Origin: Chitinophagaceae bacterium
GTDB taxonomy: Bacteria > Bacteroidota > Bacteroidia > Chitinophagales > Chitinophagaceae
DNA: 64,000 bases
Assembly: GCA_016703625.1 (NCBI GenBank)
Contig: JADJBP010000002.1
Span: 248,001 to 312,000 of the forward strand
Direction of reading: 5' to 3'
The notes under the pieces are model-generated. The model saw only the letters and a list, made by a program, of their open reading frames with translations, was not told where the DNA came from and did no database searches. The position numbers and the translations under genes were made by a program. This document shows positions 9,310-17,135 of the stretch, piece after piece; position 1 is the stretch's first letter, and each line of letters starts with the position of its first letter.

Positions 9310-9422
9310 CTTAATGCCTGATTATTAATCCAATACCATGTAAACCTGCTCAAAATGAACGGTATCGGCAATCCCGGTGCAAATTAGCCCGGTTTTAAAC
9401 CCTTAAATCACTCATATTTTAC

Positions 9423-9430
9423 TACCTTTG
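9423..9430 (+). promoter_or_regulatory. -7 element TACCTTTG of rpsA
   Basis: TACCTTTG fits TAnnTTTG, 31 bases ahead of the ATG at 9462. The 15-base string CTACCTTTGCCGTCC around it recurs exactly (reverse strand) in front of rpsL at about 54458-54472. Confidence 0.6.
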
Positions 9431-9461
9431 CCGTCCCGTTTAAAAAACCACGGGTTATTTT

Positions 9462-11480
9462 ATGTCATTTATTATTAACAAACAATTAAACGCAGATGCA
9501 CAGGAAGGTTCTGCCGGCGAGACCGGGGAAACTGCTGCGAAAACAAATGTGCCTGGTGAAATGATGGAAACAACTGAAACTGCCCCTACAGCTGAAGTAG
9601 CTGTTGAATCAACTCCTGTAGTTGATATTGAAATTAAAGCACCTGTTTCTGAAACAGTTGTAACTGCTCATGATGATTTTGACTGGAGTGTTGACAAACG
9701 CAATGTAACCAGTTATACTTCAGAAGAAAAAGAAAAGTATGATGTTGTTTATGACAACACTTTTAAGCAGATCAATGATGGTGAAATGATCATGGCTACC
9801 ATTGAATCATTAACCAAAACAGATGCTGTTGTTAACATCGGTTTTAAAAGTGATGGCCTTATTTCTTTGAACGAATTCAGAGACATCCCCGGTGGTGTTA
9901 AAGTAGGAGACGTACTGGAAGTAATGGTTGTGGAAAAAGAAGACAGGGAAGGTAACCTGCACCTGAGCCGCAAATCTGCCCGCACTACCCGTGCCTGGGA
10001 AAGGATCGTGGATGTACATAAAACCGGTGAAATTGTTACCGGACTTGTTACCAGCAAAACAAAAGGCGGTTTGATCGTGGATGTATTCGGCATGGAAACT
10101 TTCTTACCGGGATCTCAGATCGATGTGAAGCCGGTTACTGATTACGACCAGTTTGTTGGAAAAACAATGGAATTTAAAGTGGTTAAGATCAACGAAGCCA
10201 TCAAGAATGCCGTTGTATCTCATAAAGCGCTTATTGAAAGTGATATTGAAGCCCAGAGAGCCGAGATCATGGGTAAACTCGAAAAAGGCCAGGTACTGGA
10301 AGGAACGATCAAAAACATCACTGATTTTGGTGCATTCCTTGACCTTGGCGGATTGGACGGTTTATTATACATCACCGATATTTCATGGGGACGTATCAAC
10401 CACCCAACTGAAGTATTGAAGATGGACCAGAAACTGAACGTGGTGGTATTGGATTTTGATGATGATAAAAAACGTATCAGCCTTGGTTTAAAACAATTAA
10501 CTCCTCACCCATGGGATACCCTTACAGAGAGCCTGAAAGAAGGTGAAATTGTAAAAGGTAAAGTGGTAAATATTGAAGACTACGGTGCGTTCCTCGAGAT
10601 CATGCCGGGTGTTGAAGGTTTGGTACACGTAAGTGAAATTACCTGGGCCAACACACCGATCAACGCTAAAGAATTCTTCAAATTAAATGATGAGTACGAA
10701 GCTAAAGTTGTTACCCTTGATAAAGACACCCGCAAGATGAGTTTGTCTATCAAGCAAATGACTGAAGATCCATGGAGCACTATCGAAACTTCTTTCCCTG
10801 AAGGAAGCAAGCACATGGGTGTAGTTAAGAACATCACGCCGTATGGTGTGTTTGTTGAATTAACTACCGGTATCGGTGGCATGATCCACATCAGCGACCT
10901 GAGCTGGTTAAAGCGTTTCAACAACCCGAATGAATATACGAAAGTTGGTAACGAGATCGAAGTGATCATCATGAATATTGATAAGGAAGGACGCAAACTC
11001 CAGTTGGGACATAAGCAGATCGAAGAAGATCCATGGAACTCACTGGAAAGCACATTCCCTGTTGGAAGTGAGCACGAAGGAACAGTTGTGAAGAAAGATG
11101 ATAAAGGCGCCATTGTTCAATTGCCTTACGGACTGGAAGGATTTGCTCCTGCCCGTCACCTGGCAAAAGAAGATGGCAAATCGGTTGGTATAGATGAGAT
11201 CGCTAAATTCATGGTGATCGAATTTGACCGTAACGACAAGCGCATTGTTTTAAGCCATGCCCGCCTTTGGGAGCAGGTGATCGAAGAAGAGAAACAGGCC
11301 GTTATTAAAGAAAAGAAAGCCGAGTTTGAAGTAACCAAAAAAGCCGTAAAGAATTTACAAAGCAAGGTTGAAAAATCAACCTTAGGCGATATTGGTGCAT
11401 TGGCCGACTTAAAGGCAAAGATGGATAGTGATGCAGGTGCTGCTGCAGAAGCTGCTTCCGATGAGCCAAAATCAGAGTAG
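9462..11480 (+). CDS. rpsA: 30S ribosomal protein S1
   Basis: 672 residues. An acidic, Ala/Thr/Val-rich N-terminal extension of about 75 residues precedes HDDFDWSVDKRNV, the conserved start of Bacteroidota S1. Six S1 RNA-binding repeats follow, including KGQVLEGTIKNITDFGAFLD and EGEIVKGKVVNIEDYGAFLE. The C-terminus is a charged tail. S1 binds mRNA on the 30S platform and assists initiation, which matters particularly in Bacteroidota, where Shine-Dalgarno sequences are rarely used; I see none before this gene. It is monocistronic with its own promoter and terminator. The frame is intact. Confidence 0.96.
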   Translation: MSFIINKQLNADAQEGSAGETGETAAKTNVPGEMMETTETAPTAEVAVESTPVVDIEIKAPVSETVVTAHDDFDWSVDKRNVTSYTSEEKEKYDVVYDNTFKQINDGEMIMATIESLTKTDAVVNIGFKSDGLISLNEFRDIPGGVKVGDVLEVMVVEKEDREGNLHLSRKSARTTRAWERIVDVHKTGEIVTGLVTSKTKGGLIVDVFGMETFLPGSQIDVKPVTDYDQFVGKTMEFKVVKINEAIKNAVVSHKALIESDIEAQRAEIMGKLEKGQVLEGTIKNITDFGAFLDLGGLDGLLYITDISWGRINHPTEVLKMDQKLNVVVLDFDDDKKRISLGLKQLTPHPWDTLTESLKEGEIVKGKVVNIEDYGAFLEIMPGVEGLVHVSEITWANTPINAKEFFKLNDEYEAKVVTLDKDTRKMSLSIKQMTEDPWSTIETSFPEGSKHMGVVKNITPYGVFVELTTGIGGMIHISDLSWLKRFNNPNEYTKVGNEIEVIIMNIDKEGRKLQLGHKQIEEDPWNSLESTFPVGSEHEGTVVKKDDKGAIVQLPYGLEGFAPARHLAKEDGKSVGIDEIAKFMVIEFDRNDKRIVLSHARLWEQVIEEEKQAVIKEKKAEFEVTKKAVKNLQSKVEKSTLGDIGALADLKAKMDSDAGAAAEAASDEPKSE

Positions 11481-11522
11481 GAATTCGCCTCCCGGCGAGT
11501 TCACCCTCTAAAAATAAAAAGA

Positions 11523-11551
11523 CCGTTCAGCATAAGTTGAACGGGTTTTTT
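11523..11551 (+). terminator. Rho-independent terminator of rpsA
   Basis: CCGTTCA (11523-11529) pairs with TGAACGG (11538-11544), followed by a T-rich tract. Confidence 0.8.
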
Positions 11552-11667
11552 ATTTGGATTTCTCAGGCAGGTCCTGCTGCCCTCACACAAAATCTATAGT
11601 AGGGACTCGCCTGGAAAGTTAAAAATTCATTCATTTTATATGATCTACATTTACTAAAATATAATCA

Positions 11668-11944
11668 ATGGAAGGAATTTGGATACTTATTGGATTAGGC
11701 CTTTTTTTAAAATCTAACAGGATCTTAATGAATATTTTTCATGTAGAACGATCAGGCAAAATTTGATTATATATACTTTATTGGGATTCCTTGTTTTCTG
11801 CCATGACAATGTCCTTTTAGCTATGACAAGTCTTCACCAGCTTCCCTGATCGTGTTTATATTTTATGTTTTAGGGCTATCTGTTCAAATTGGTTATTGGT
11901 ATTTTAAGAACCCGGGAACGACAGGACTTAAAAAAATAAATTGA
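11668..11944 (+). pseudogene. Possible small membrane protein, frame broken twice
   Basis: From the ATG at 11668 the frame reads MEGIWILIGLGLFLKSNRI and then stops. Two frame changes later the sequence continues with LIIYTLLGFLVFC and then SLIVFIFYVLGLSVQIGYWYF, ending at a TGA directly before a terminator. The three hydrophobic segments look like one three-helix membrane protein of about 90 residues. Breaks lie near the T7 run at 11702-11708 and around 11815-11850. It may be a sequencing-damaged gene or a real remnant; no family is recognised. Confidence 0.35.
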
Positions 11945-11952
11945 AATAAATA

Positions 11953-11986
11953 AAAATCCCGCGCAAATGAATTGCACGGGATTTTT
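11953..11986. terminator. Bidirectional terminator
   Basis: AAAATCCCG.GCAA and TTGC.CGGGATTTT form a stem flanked by A-runs on the left and T-runs on the right, so it can end transcripts from both sides: the small membrane ORF (+) and the OmpA gene (-). Confidence 0.75.
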
Positions 11987-12011
11987 TTATGTTGATATTT
12001 TAAAACCTTTA

Positions 12012-12721
12012 TTAATCCAATATCTTTACCTCTGTTCTCCTGTTCTGTGCCCTGCCCTCTTCCGTTTTGTTACTGGCTATGGGCACTGTTAACCCATATC
12101 CTTTTGCTGTTACCCGGTTGGGGTCGATACCTTTACTGAGTAAATAATTTCTTACAGTGTTTGCCCTCGCTTCTGATAATACCAGGTTGCTTTTTGCCGA
12201 ACCTACATTATCAGTATGCCCCTGCAGTTCAATGCGCTCATCATCTTTACGGTTAAGGTAGGCCACCAGTTCGTCAAGTACCTTGTAGGAATCTTCTTCA
12301 AGATCGGCCTTGCCGGTCTCAAAATTACAGTCTTCCAGGATAAAACTTTTTGCAGGCATAAACTGTATAGCTACCTTGAACGGATCTTTATAATAAGCCC
12401 TTCCTTCCAATGGCGGTATATCCAACACGATATAACTGGTAGAGTCTTTAAAGCCAAGGATAAATATCTCGTATTTATCACCAGCCGGTAAGCGTACAGA
12501 AAATTTACCGGTTGTGTCGGTAAGGCCCTGGTATTCCCTGCCATTTAAATTACTCCTGAAAATAACGATCTCACGTGAAAGTACATTACCCTTAAAATCG
12601 GTCATGCTCACATTTACGGGTGCATCCTTGGGTATGCTGGCATCCTGTACTGTTCCTCCCTGGCTAAATGCAATAACAGGTATTAAAAACTGATCAGGCT
12701 GTAAAATAATTTTCGCTTCAT
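12012..12721 (-). CDS. OmpA-family outer membrane protein (frame break in the signal peptide)
   Basis: The C-terminal half (about 115 residues) is an OmpA-like peptidoglycan-binding domain: NFETGKADLEEDSYKVLDEL, LQGHTDNVG, LSEARANTVRNYLLSKGI, GYGLTVPI. The upstream part contains a carboxypeptidase-regulatory-like beta-sandwich (NLNGREYQGLTDTTGKFSV). An uninterrupted reading starts at 12764 but has an implausible N-terminus. In the neighbouring frame the ATG at 12721 gives the signal peptide MKRKLFYSLISFLIPVIAF, which joins if one base is added to the A5 run at 12685-12689. I therefore place the start at 12721. It probably links the outer membrane to the cell wall. Confidence 0.85.
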
Positions 12722-12890
12722 TACAAACTGGTGTTATTTGGTTTAAAGATACTACTTCGTTCATTTTTAAACAGTTTTTTCCTGTTTTCAGCCTGAGCTA
12801 TGCAGTACAATATAAATATAAAAAGGTAATTACCTTTTTTTCAATTATTGTGCCACGGGTCCTGTTTTTTGTTAACCACTTGTAAATGCC

Positions 12891-13976
12891 TTACAGTCTT
12901 GTTTGCAGCCGGACAACCATTTCATCCTTCCAGCTTTTAAAATCACCTGCCAGTATATGATTCCGGGCTTCACCAACCAGCCACATATAAAAAGCCAGGT
13001 TGTGTACGCTGGCAATGGTAAGCCCCAGGTACTCTTTCGATTTCATCAAATGCCGCAGGTAGGCTTTGCTGTAATAGTTGCTCATGGCACAACCGATCCC
13101 GTCATCGATCACCGAAAAATCCTTTTCCCATTTTTTATTATCAATATTGATCACACCATTGGTTGTAAATAACATGGCATTGCGGCCATTACGGGTTGGC
13201 ATCACGCAGTCAAACATATCGATACCCAAAGCAATGCTTTCCAAAATATTCCAGGGCGTGCCCACACCCATTAAATAACGGGGCTTCTGCACCGGTAAAA
13301 TATCACAGCACAGTTCAGTAAATTCATACATCATTTCCACAGGTTCGCCTACACTTAAACCGCCAATAGCATTTCCGGTTGCATTTTTAGAGGCAACAAA
13401 TTCAGCTGAAGCTGTACGCAGGTCCTTATAGTTACTGCCCTGCACGATCGGGAATAAATTTTGTGTGTAGCCGTATTTATCCGGGGTGGCATCAAACCTG
13501 GCAATACAACGGTCAAGCCAGCGATGCGTAAGCTCCATACTTTCACGTGCATATTTATGATCACTGGGATAAGGTGGGCATTCATCAAATGCCATGATAA
13601 TATCGCCGCCAATGATCCTTTGAATATCCATTACAAGCTCCGGTGTAAATAAATGTTTGCTTCCGTCAATATGACTTTGAAACAAAGCCCCCTCTTCAGT
13701 AAGTTTTCGGTTATTTGCCAGTGAAAAAACCTGGTACCCGCCACTGTCAGTTAAAATGGGTTTATCCCAGCCATTAAAATGATGCAGCCCCCCGGCAGCT
13801 TCCAGTATTTCAAGGCCCGGCCGCAGGTATAAATGATAGGTATTGCCAAGGATGATCTGGGCTTTTACTTCGGTATACAACTGCTGCTGGGTTACCGCCT
13901 TTACACTGCCCACCGTACCCACGGGCATAAAAATGGGTGTCAGGATCTCGCCATAGGAGAGGGCTTTAGAGCTCAC
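12891..13976 (-). CDS. tgt: Queuine tRNA-ribosyltransferase (TGT)
   Basis: 361 residues. TPIFMPVGTVGSVKAVT, LTDSGGYQVFS (general-base Asp), IVQGSNYKDLR, GGLSVGEP and MFDCVMPTRNGRNAM (nucleophile Asp) are the tRNA-guanine transglycosylase signatures; it exchanges G34 for preQ1 in GUN anticodons. Two oddities. Two of the three cysteines of the bacterial CxCxxC zinc site are missing (the region reads GIGCAMSNYYSKAY) although the His of VHN is kept; I believe Bacteroidota TGTs commonly lack this site. The N-terminus is also some 15-20 residues short and starts at GTG, without the usual SKARAG motif, so a 5' deletion or misassembly is possible. Confidence 0.9.
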   Translation of the reverse strand: MSSKALSYGEILTPIFMPVGTVGSVKAVTQQQLYTEVKAQIILGNTYHLYLRPGLEILEAAGGLHHFNGWDKPILTDSGGYQVFSLANNRKLTEEGALFQSHIDGSKHLFTPELVMDIQRIIGGDIIMAFDECPPYPSDHKYARESMELTHRWLDRCIARFDATPDKYGYTQNLFPIVQGSNYKDLRTASAEFVASKNATGNAIGGLSVGEPVEMMYEFTELCCDILPVQKPRYLMGVGTPWNILESIALGIDMFDCVMPTRNGRNAMLFTTNGVINIDNKKWEKDFSVIDDGIGCAMSNYYSKAYLRHLMKSKEYLGLTIASVHNLAFYMWLVGEARNHILAGDFKSWKDEMVVRLQTRL

Positions 13977-14036
13977 TTAAATGATATTCTCTTCTATATT
14001 TATAATTCCCTACATCAAAGACTTTTGATTTTTGAT

Positions 14037-14056
14037 CCTGCCTGCCGGCAGGCAGG
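14037..14056. repeat. Perfect 20-bp palindrome
   Basis: CCTGCCTGCCGGCAGGCAGG equals its own reverse complement. It lies between tgt and the glycosyltransferase, flanked by the words CTTTTGATTTTTGAT and TTTTTACTTTTTAC, which resemble the repeat before rsmG. Function unknown. Confidence 0.7.
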
Positions 14057-14096
14057 TTTTTACTTTTTACTTATTCCCATTCCTTATTTTTGTTCC

Positions 14097-15217
14097 ATGA
14101 ATTTTACCCAAAACTGGCAAATACTTTTTTATGCCTTTTGTTTAGTTACCCTGGTACAGCTTTTTTATTACCTCTTTTTTTTTATAAGGCTGGCATTTTA
14201 TAAAGCTAAATCAAAAGCTATATCGCAAACGCATCCCGTTTCAGTTATTATTTGTGCCCGTGATGAAGCCGCAAATTTAGCGAAAAATCTTCCGGGAGCG
14301 CTGGTGCAGCAATACCGTACCACGCATGAAGTAATTGTGGTGGATGACAATTCGTTTGACGACAGCAAATACCTGCTGGAAGAATACCAGCGAACATACA
14401 GGCAATTGCAGGTGGTACAGTTAAAACAGGAAGCCAAACTGATACCCGGTAAAAATTCCCGTTAAGCATCGGTATCAAAACGGCCAAACATGAAATTGTG
14501 TTACTTACCGATGCGGATTGTGTACCAGCCAGTGAGTTCTGGATAGATAAGATGCAGGAAACCTATGATGAAAATACAGAGATCGTGCTGGGTTATGGCC
14601 CCTATCATAAAAAAAAGGGGCTGCTGAATAAAGTGGTACGCTGGGAAACATTTCATACGGCTTTGCAGTATTTTTCTTACGCACTGGCGGGCAAACCATA
14701 CATGGGCGTGGGCCGAAATCTCAGTTATAAAAAAACGATCTTTTACAGGCACAAGGGTTTTTCTGCCTATAACAATATTCCCAGCGGGGATGATGACCTT
14801 TTCATTAATATGGCAGCCACAAAAAAAAATACAAAGATCAATATTGATAAAGATGCTTTTACATTAAGCGAGGCTCCCAAAACCTGGAGTGCCTGGATTA
14901 AGCAAAAGAACAGGCATTACAGTACCGGGAAATATTATAAGCCGGTTCACAAATTTTTGCTCGGCCTGTATACGTTATCACATTTTTTGTTTTACCCTTT
15001 ACTGGCAGCATCCATTATTTTATATGGCTGGCAACCGGCACTGATCGTTTTTGGTATCCGCTTTATAGTACAGGCGATGGTGTTGTATCCGTGCATGAAA
15101 AAACTGAATGAACAGTCCATGTATCCATGGTTTTTGTTCATCGACATCTGGATGTTTTTTTATTACCTGATATTTGCAGCATCGGTTTTTAAAAAACCTA
15201 AGAAGGTGTGGAAATAA
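14097..15217 (+). CDS. Family 2 glycosyltransferase, membrane-anchored (one frameshift)
   Basis: Start at ATG 14097; TATTTTTG (TAnnTTTG-like) lies at 14085-14092. An N-terminal membrane segment (ILFYAFCLVTLVQLFYYLFF) precedes the GT-A domain: VSVIICARDEAANL, VIVVDDNSFDDS, LLTDADCVPASEFW (DxD-type metal site), and about three C-terminal membrane helices. The first frame stops at 14465 and the second carries on; adding one A to the A5 run at 14451-14455 joins them as GKKFPLSIGIKTAKHE. The product of about 373 residues probably transfers a sugar to a lipid or polysaccharide acceptor at the inner membrane. The substrate is unknown. Confidence 0.85.
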
Positions 15218-15254
15218 TTTTTTACAGTAAAAGCTTTGGAGGCAGATGAGGATC

Positions 15255-15316
15255 CATTTCAACTTTTACTCTTGACTTTTACTTTTTTCTTTTGACTTTT
15301 TACTTTTTACTTCTAC
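15255..15316. repeat. Tandem T-rich word repeat (CTTTTGACTTTTTACTT type)
   Basis: Between the glycosyltransferase and rsmG the sequence is built from variants of the 8-base words CTTTTACT, CTTGACTT and TTTTTACT repeated head to tail. Similar words flank the palindrome at 14037-14056. It is not a coding or terminator structure. Confidence 0.55.
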
Positions 15317-15786
15317 ATGGAACTTATACAAAAATATTTTACCGGTTTTTCAGAGAAGCAGATCAACCAGTTTGCTGCACGATCATGTTCCCTGAAACGA
15401 AATTTCACATGGTTGACAGTATCAACAAAAAACTGAAGGTGGTAACCGAAGTAGCTGCTGCCATCGGCTTACAAAATCTCACCACACAACATGCCCGGGC
15501 CGAGGATATCAGGACTGGCCCCCAGGACCCTGCTGGCAAATTTGATGTGGTCATTTCAAGGGCTGTTGCGCCGTTAAAAGACCTTTGGCACTGGAGTAAG
15601 CCCCTTATCCAAAAAAGAAAAAATGACAATCCCGAAATTCCCAATGGCCTCATCTGTTTAAAAGGTGGTGATTTAACAATCGAAATATTTGAAAGCGGCT
15701 GCAAACCAATGGTTTGGGAAATTGAAAAAATCTTTCCGCAGGCATATTTCAGGGATAAATATATTTTATATATACCAACAAGGTGA
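15317..15786 (+). pseudogene. rsmG: 16S rRNA (guanine527-N7)-methyltransferase with a large internal deletion
   Basis: The ATG at 15317 gives MELIQKYFTGFSEKQINQFAA, the normal RsmG start. Around 15377-15382 the protein jumps, in another frame, to IMFPETKFHMVDSINKKLKVV, GRAEDI-type and VVISRAVAPLKDL segments and the normal C-terminus YFRDKYILYIPTR. Some 65 residues expected between them are absent, including the SAM-binding glycine motif (GTGGGFPG in homologues). RsmG methylates G527 of 16S rRNA. Either the copy is truly inactivated or the assembly dropped about 190-200 bases; this is not a simple homopolymer slip. Confidence 0.8.
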
Positions 15787-15857
15787 TATTTAAAACTATT
15801 ATAACTTACCACTTTGTGGTATTGTTATATTCTTTCCTTTTACCCAACTTTGCAGAT

Positions 15858-16496
15858 ATGAATAACTCAGTTGCAATTGTTGAAGATAATAGTGATATAC
15901 GCCAGGCTTTAGAACAGATCATAGAATCATCCGGGATTTTTACACTTTCAGGATCATGCATTACCGGTGAAGAAGCACTGGTAAAATTACCCATCCTCAA
16001 TCCAAAAGTTGTGTTAATGGACATTGGCCTCGGCGATGGGATCAATGGCATTGAAGTGGTGCGTGAATTAAAAATGACGAATCCCGGGATCCTGTTTATG
16101 ATGTGTACCATTTATGACGAGGATGAAAAGATATTTGAAGCGTTGAGGGCGGGTGCCAGCGGGTATATTTTAAAAAAGACACAACCGGCCAAACTGCTGG
16201 AAGGCATTACGGAATTAATGCAGGGCGGAGCACCCATGAGCAGCCAGATTGCCAGTAAAGTGGTTGCAGCATTTCAAAATAAATCTATACCGGCTTCCCA
16301 TGGTTCATCGCTGGATGTTTTATCCAAAAGAGAGCATGAGATCCTGGAAATGTTGTCAACCGGGCTTTTGTACAAAGAGATCTCCGATAAACTGGCTATC
16401 AGTTCAGAAACCGTTCGCAAACATGTGTATCACATTTATGAAAAGCTGCACGTGGGAAACCGGGTAGAAGCTGTTAATAAATATTTTGGACGTTAA
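15858..16496 (+). CDS. NarL/LuxR-type response regulator
   Basis: 212 residues from the ATG at 15858; an in-frame upstream start at 15783 would add an unlikely hydrophobic stretch. Receiver domain 1-120 with acidic ED pair (VAIVEDN), phospho-acceptor Asp in VVLMDIGL, Thr in MCTIYD and Lys in ILKKTQ. A C-terminal LuxR helix-turn-helix follows (LSKREHEILEMLSTGLLYKEI, SSETVRKHVYHIYEKL). No sensor kinase is adjacent, so it is an orphan here. CAACTTTG at about 15847-15854 is a near match to the -7 element. Confidence 0.9.
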   Translation: MNNSVAIVEDNSDIRQALEQIIESSGIFTLSGSCITGEEALVKLPILNPKVVLMDIGLGDGINGIEVVRELKMTNPGILFMMCTIYDEDEKIFEALRAGASGYILKKTQPAKLLEGITELMQGGAPMSSQIASKVVAAFQNKSIPASHGSSLDVLSKREHEILEMLSTGLLYKEISDKLAISSETVRKHVYHIYEKLHVGNRVEAVNKYFGR

Positions 16497-16519
16497 TACA
16501 ACCAGGCAATCATAAAAAA

Positions 16520-16554
16520 CAAACCCTGTTACACCAAAGGCTGGACGGGGTTTG
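16520..16554. terminator. Bidirectional terminator
   Basis: CAAACCC..GT and AC..GGGTTTG pair between the convergent response regulator and GNAT genes, with A-rich and T-rich flanks. Confidence 0.7.
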
Positions 16555-17079
16555 TTAATTTAAAAATTTCCAGAGCCAGACATCCGTTTGCGGCGTATTC
16601 CCGATGGGAAAATGATGTGTAAAACCGGAACGGGAAAATCCATTTTTTTCATAAAATTTCAGTGCCCTCTCATTATGCTCCCAAACACCTAACCAGGCCA
16701 CTTCAAATTTTTTTTCCCGGGCAAAATCGATATAATGATCCATCAGTTTTTGAGCAATGCCTTTTCCGTGAAATGCTTTTAAAACATAGATCCTTTTTAA
16801 CTCCAGTGCTTTCCATTTTTTTATTTCGGGGAAATTTTTGTAATCTTCCTTAAACTGCAGGTAACCAACCGGTTCTCCATCAAATTCTGCAAAAAAGGAA
16901 AATAATTCCTTATCCTGTAATTCTGCGGTCAACTTTTCTTCGTTATAATTTTCATGTAAGAACCACTGCATATCTCCAGGTGTACAGGTACCGGTAAACG
17001 TATCATAAAAAGTTTCGCGGGCAAGTACACTTAAAACAGGAACATCCTCAATGGTTACCCTGCGGATTTGTATTTCCAT
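16555..17079 (-). CDS. GNAT-family N-acetyltransferase
   Basis: 174 residues with the GNAT acetyl-CoA loop LKAFHGKGIAQKLMDHYIDFA (consensus Q/RxxGxG/A) near residues 110-130, preceded by the strands VGYLQF and ALELKRIYV, and the C-terminal KFYEKNGFSRSG strand. It resembles protein/small-molecule acetyltransferases of the spermidine N-acetyltransferase/RimI type; the substrate cannot be assigned. Downstream of the M1 peptidase on the same strand with a 56-base gap, possibly cotranscribed. Confidence 0.88.
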   Translation of the reverse strand: MEIQIRRVTIEDVPVLSVLARETFYDTFTGTCTPGDMQWFLHENYNEEKLTAELQDKELFSFFAEFDGEPVGYLQFKEDYKNFPEIKKWKALELKRIYVLKAFHGKGIAQKLMDHYIDFAREKKFEVAWLGVWEHNERALKFYEKNGFSRSGFTHHFPIGNTPQTDVWLWKFLN

Positions 17080-17135
17080 TGCTTACACTTTGTTGAATGC
17101 ATGAACCATATTCAGGTACAATTGAATGGCGGGGA

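Larger units (their letters stand above)
11481..12011. other. Intergenic region with hairpins and a broken small ORF
   Basis: It contains an imperfect hairpin at 11481-11502, the rpsA terminator, an imperfect inverted repeat (11564-11614; CAGGCAGGTCC against GGGACTCGCCTGG), a possible frameshifted membrane protein (listed separately) and a bidirectional terminator near 11953-11986. Confidence 0.5.

Noticed and set aside
10580..11113. Long reverse-strand ORF inside rpsA (177 codons)
   Set aside because: It is a shadow of the S1 coding frame; the protein has no recognisable composition or motif, and rpsA is intact and certain.
13833..14096. N-terminal extension of the glycosyltransferase from 13833
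   Set aside because: It crosses tgt and the palindrome; the ATG at 14097 gives a normal membrane-anchored start.
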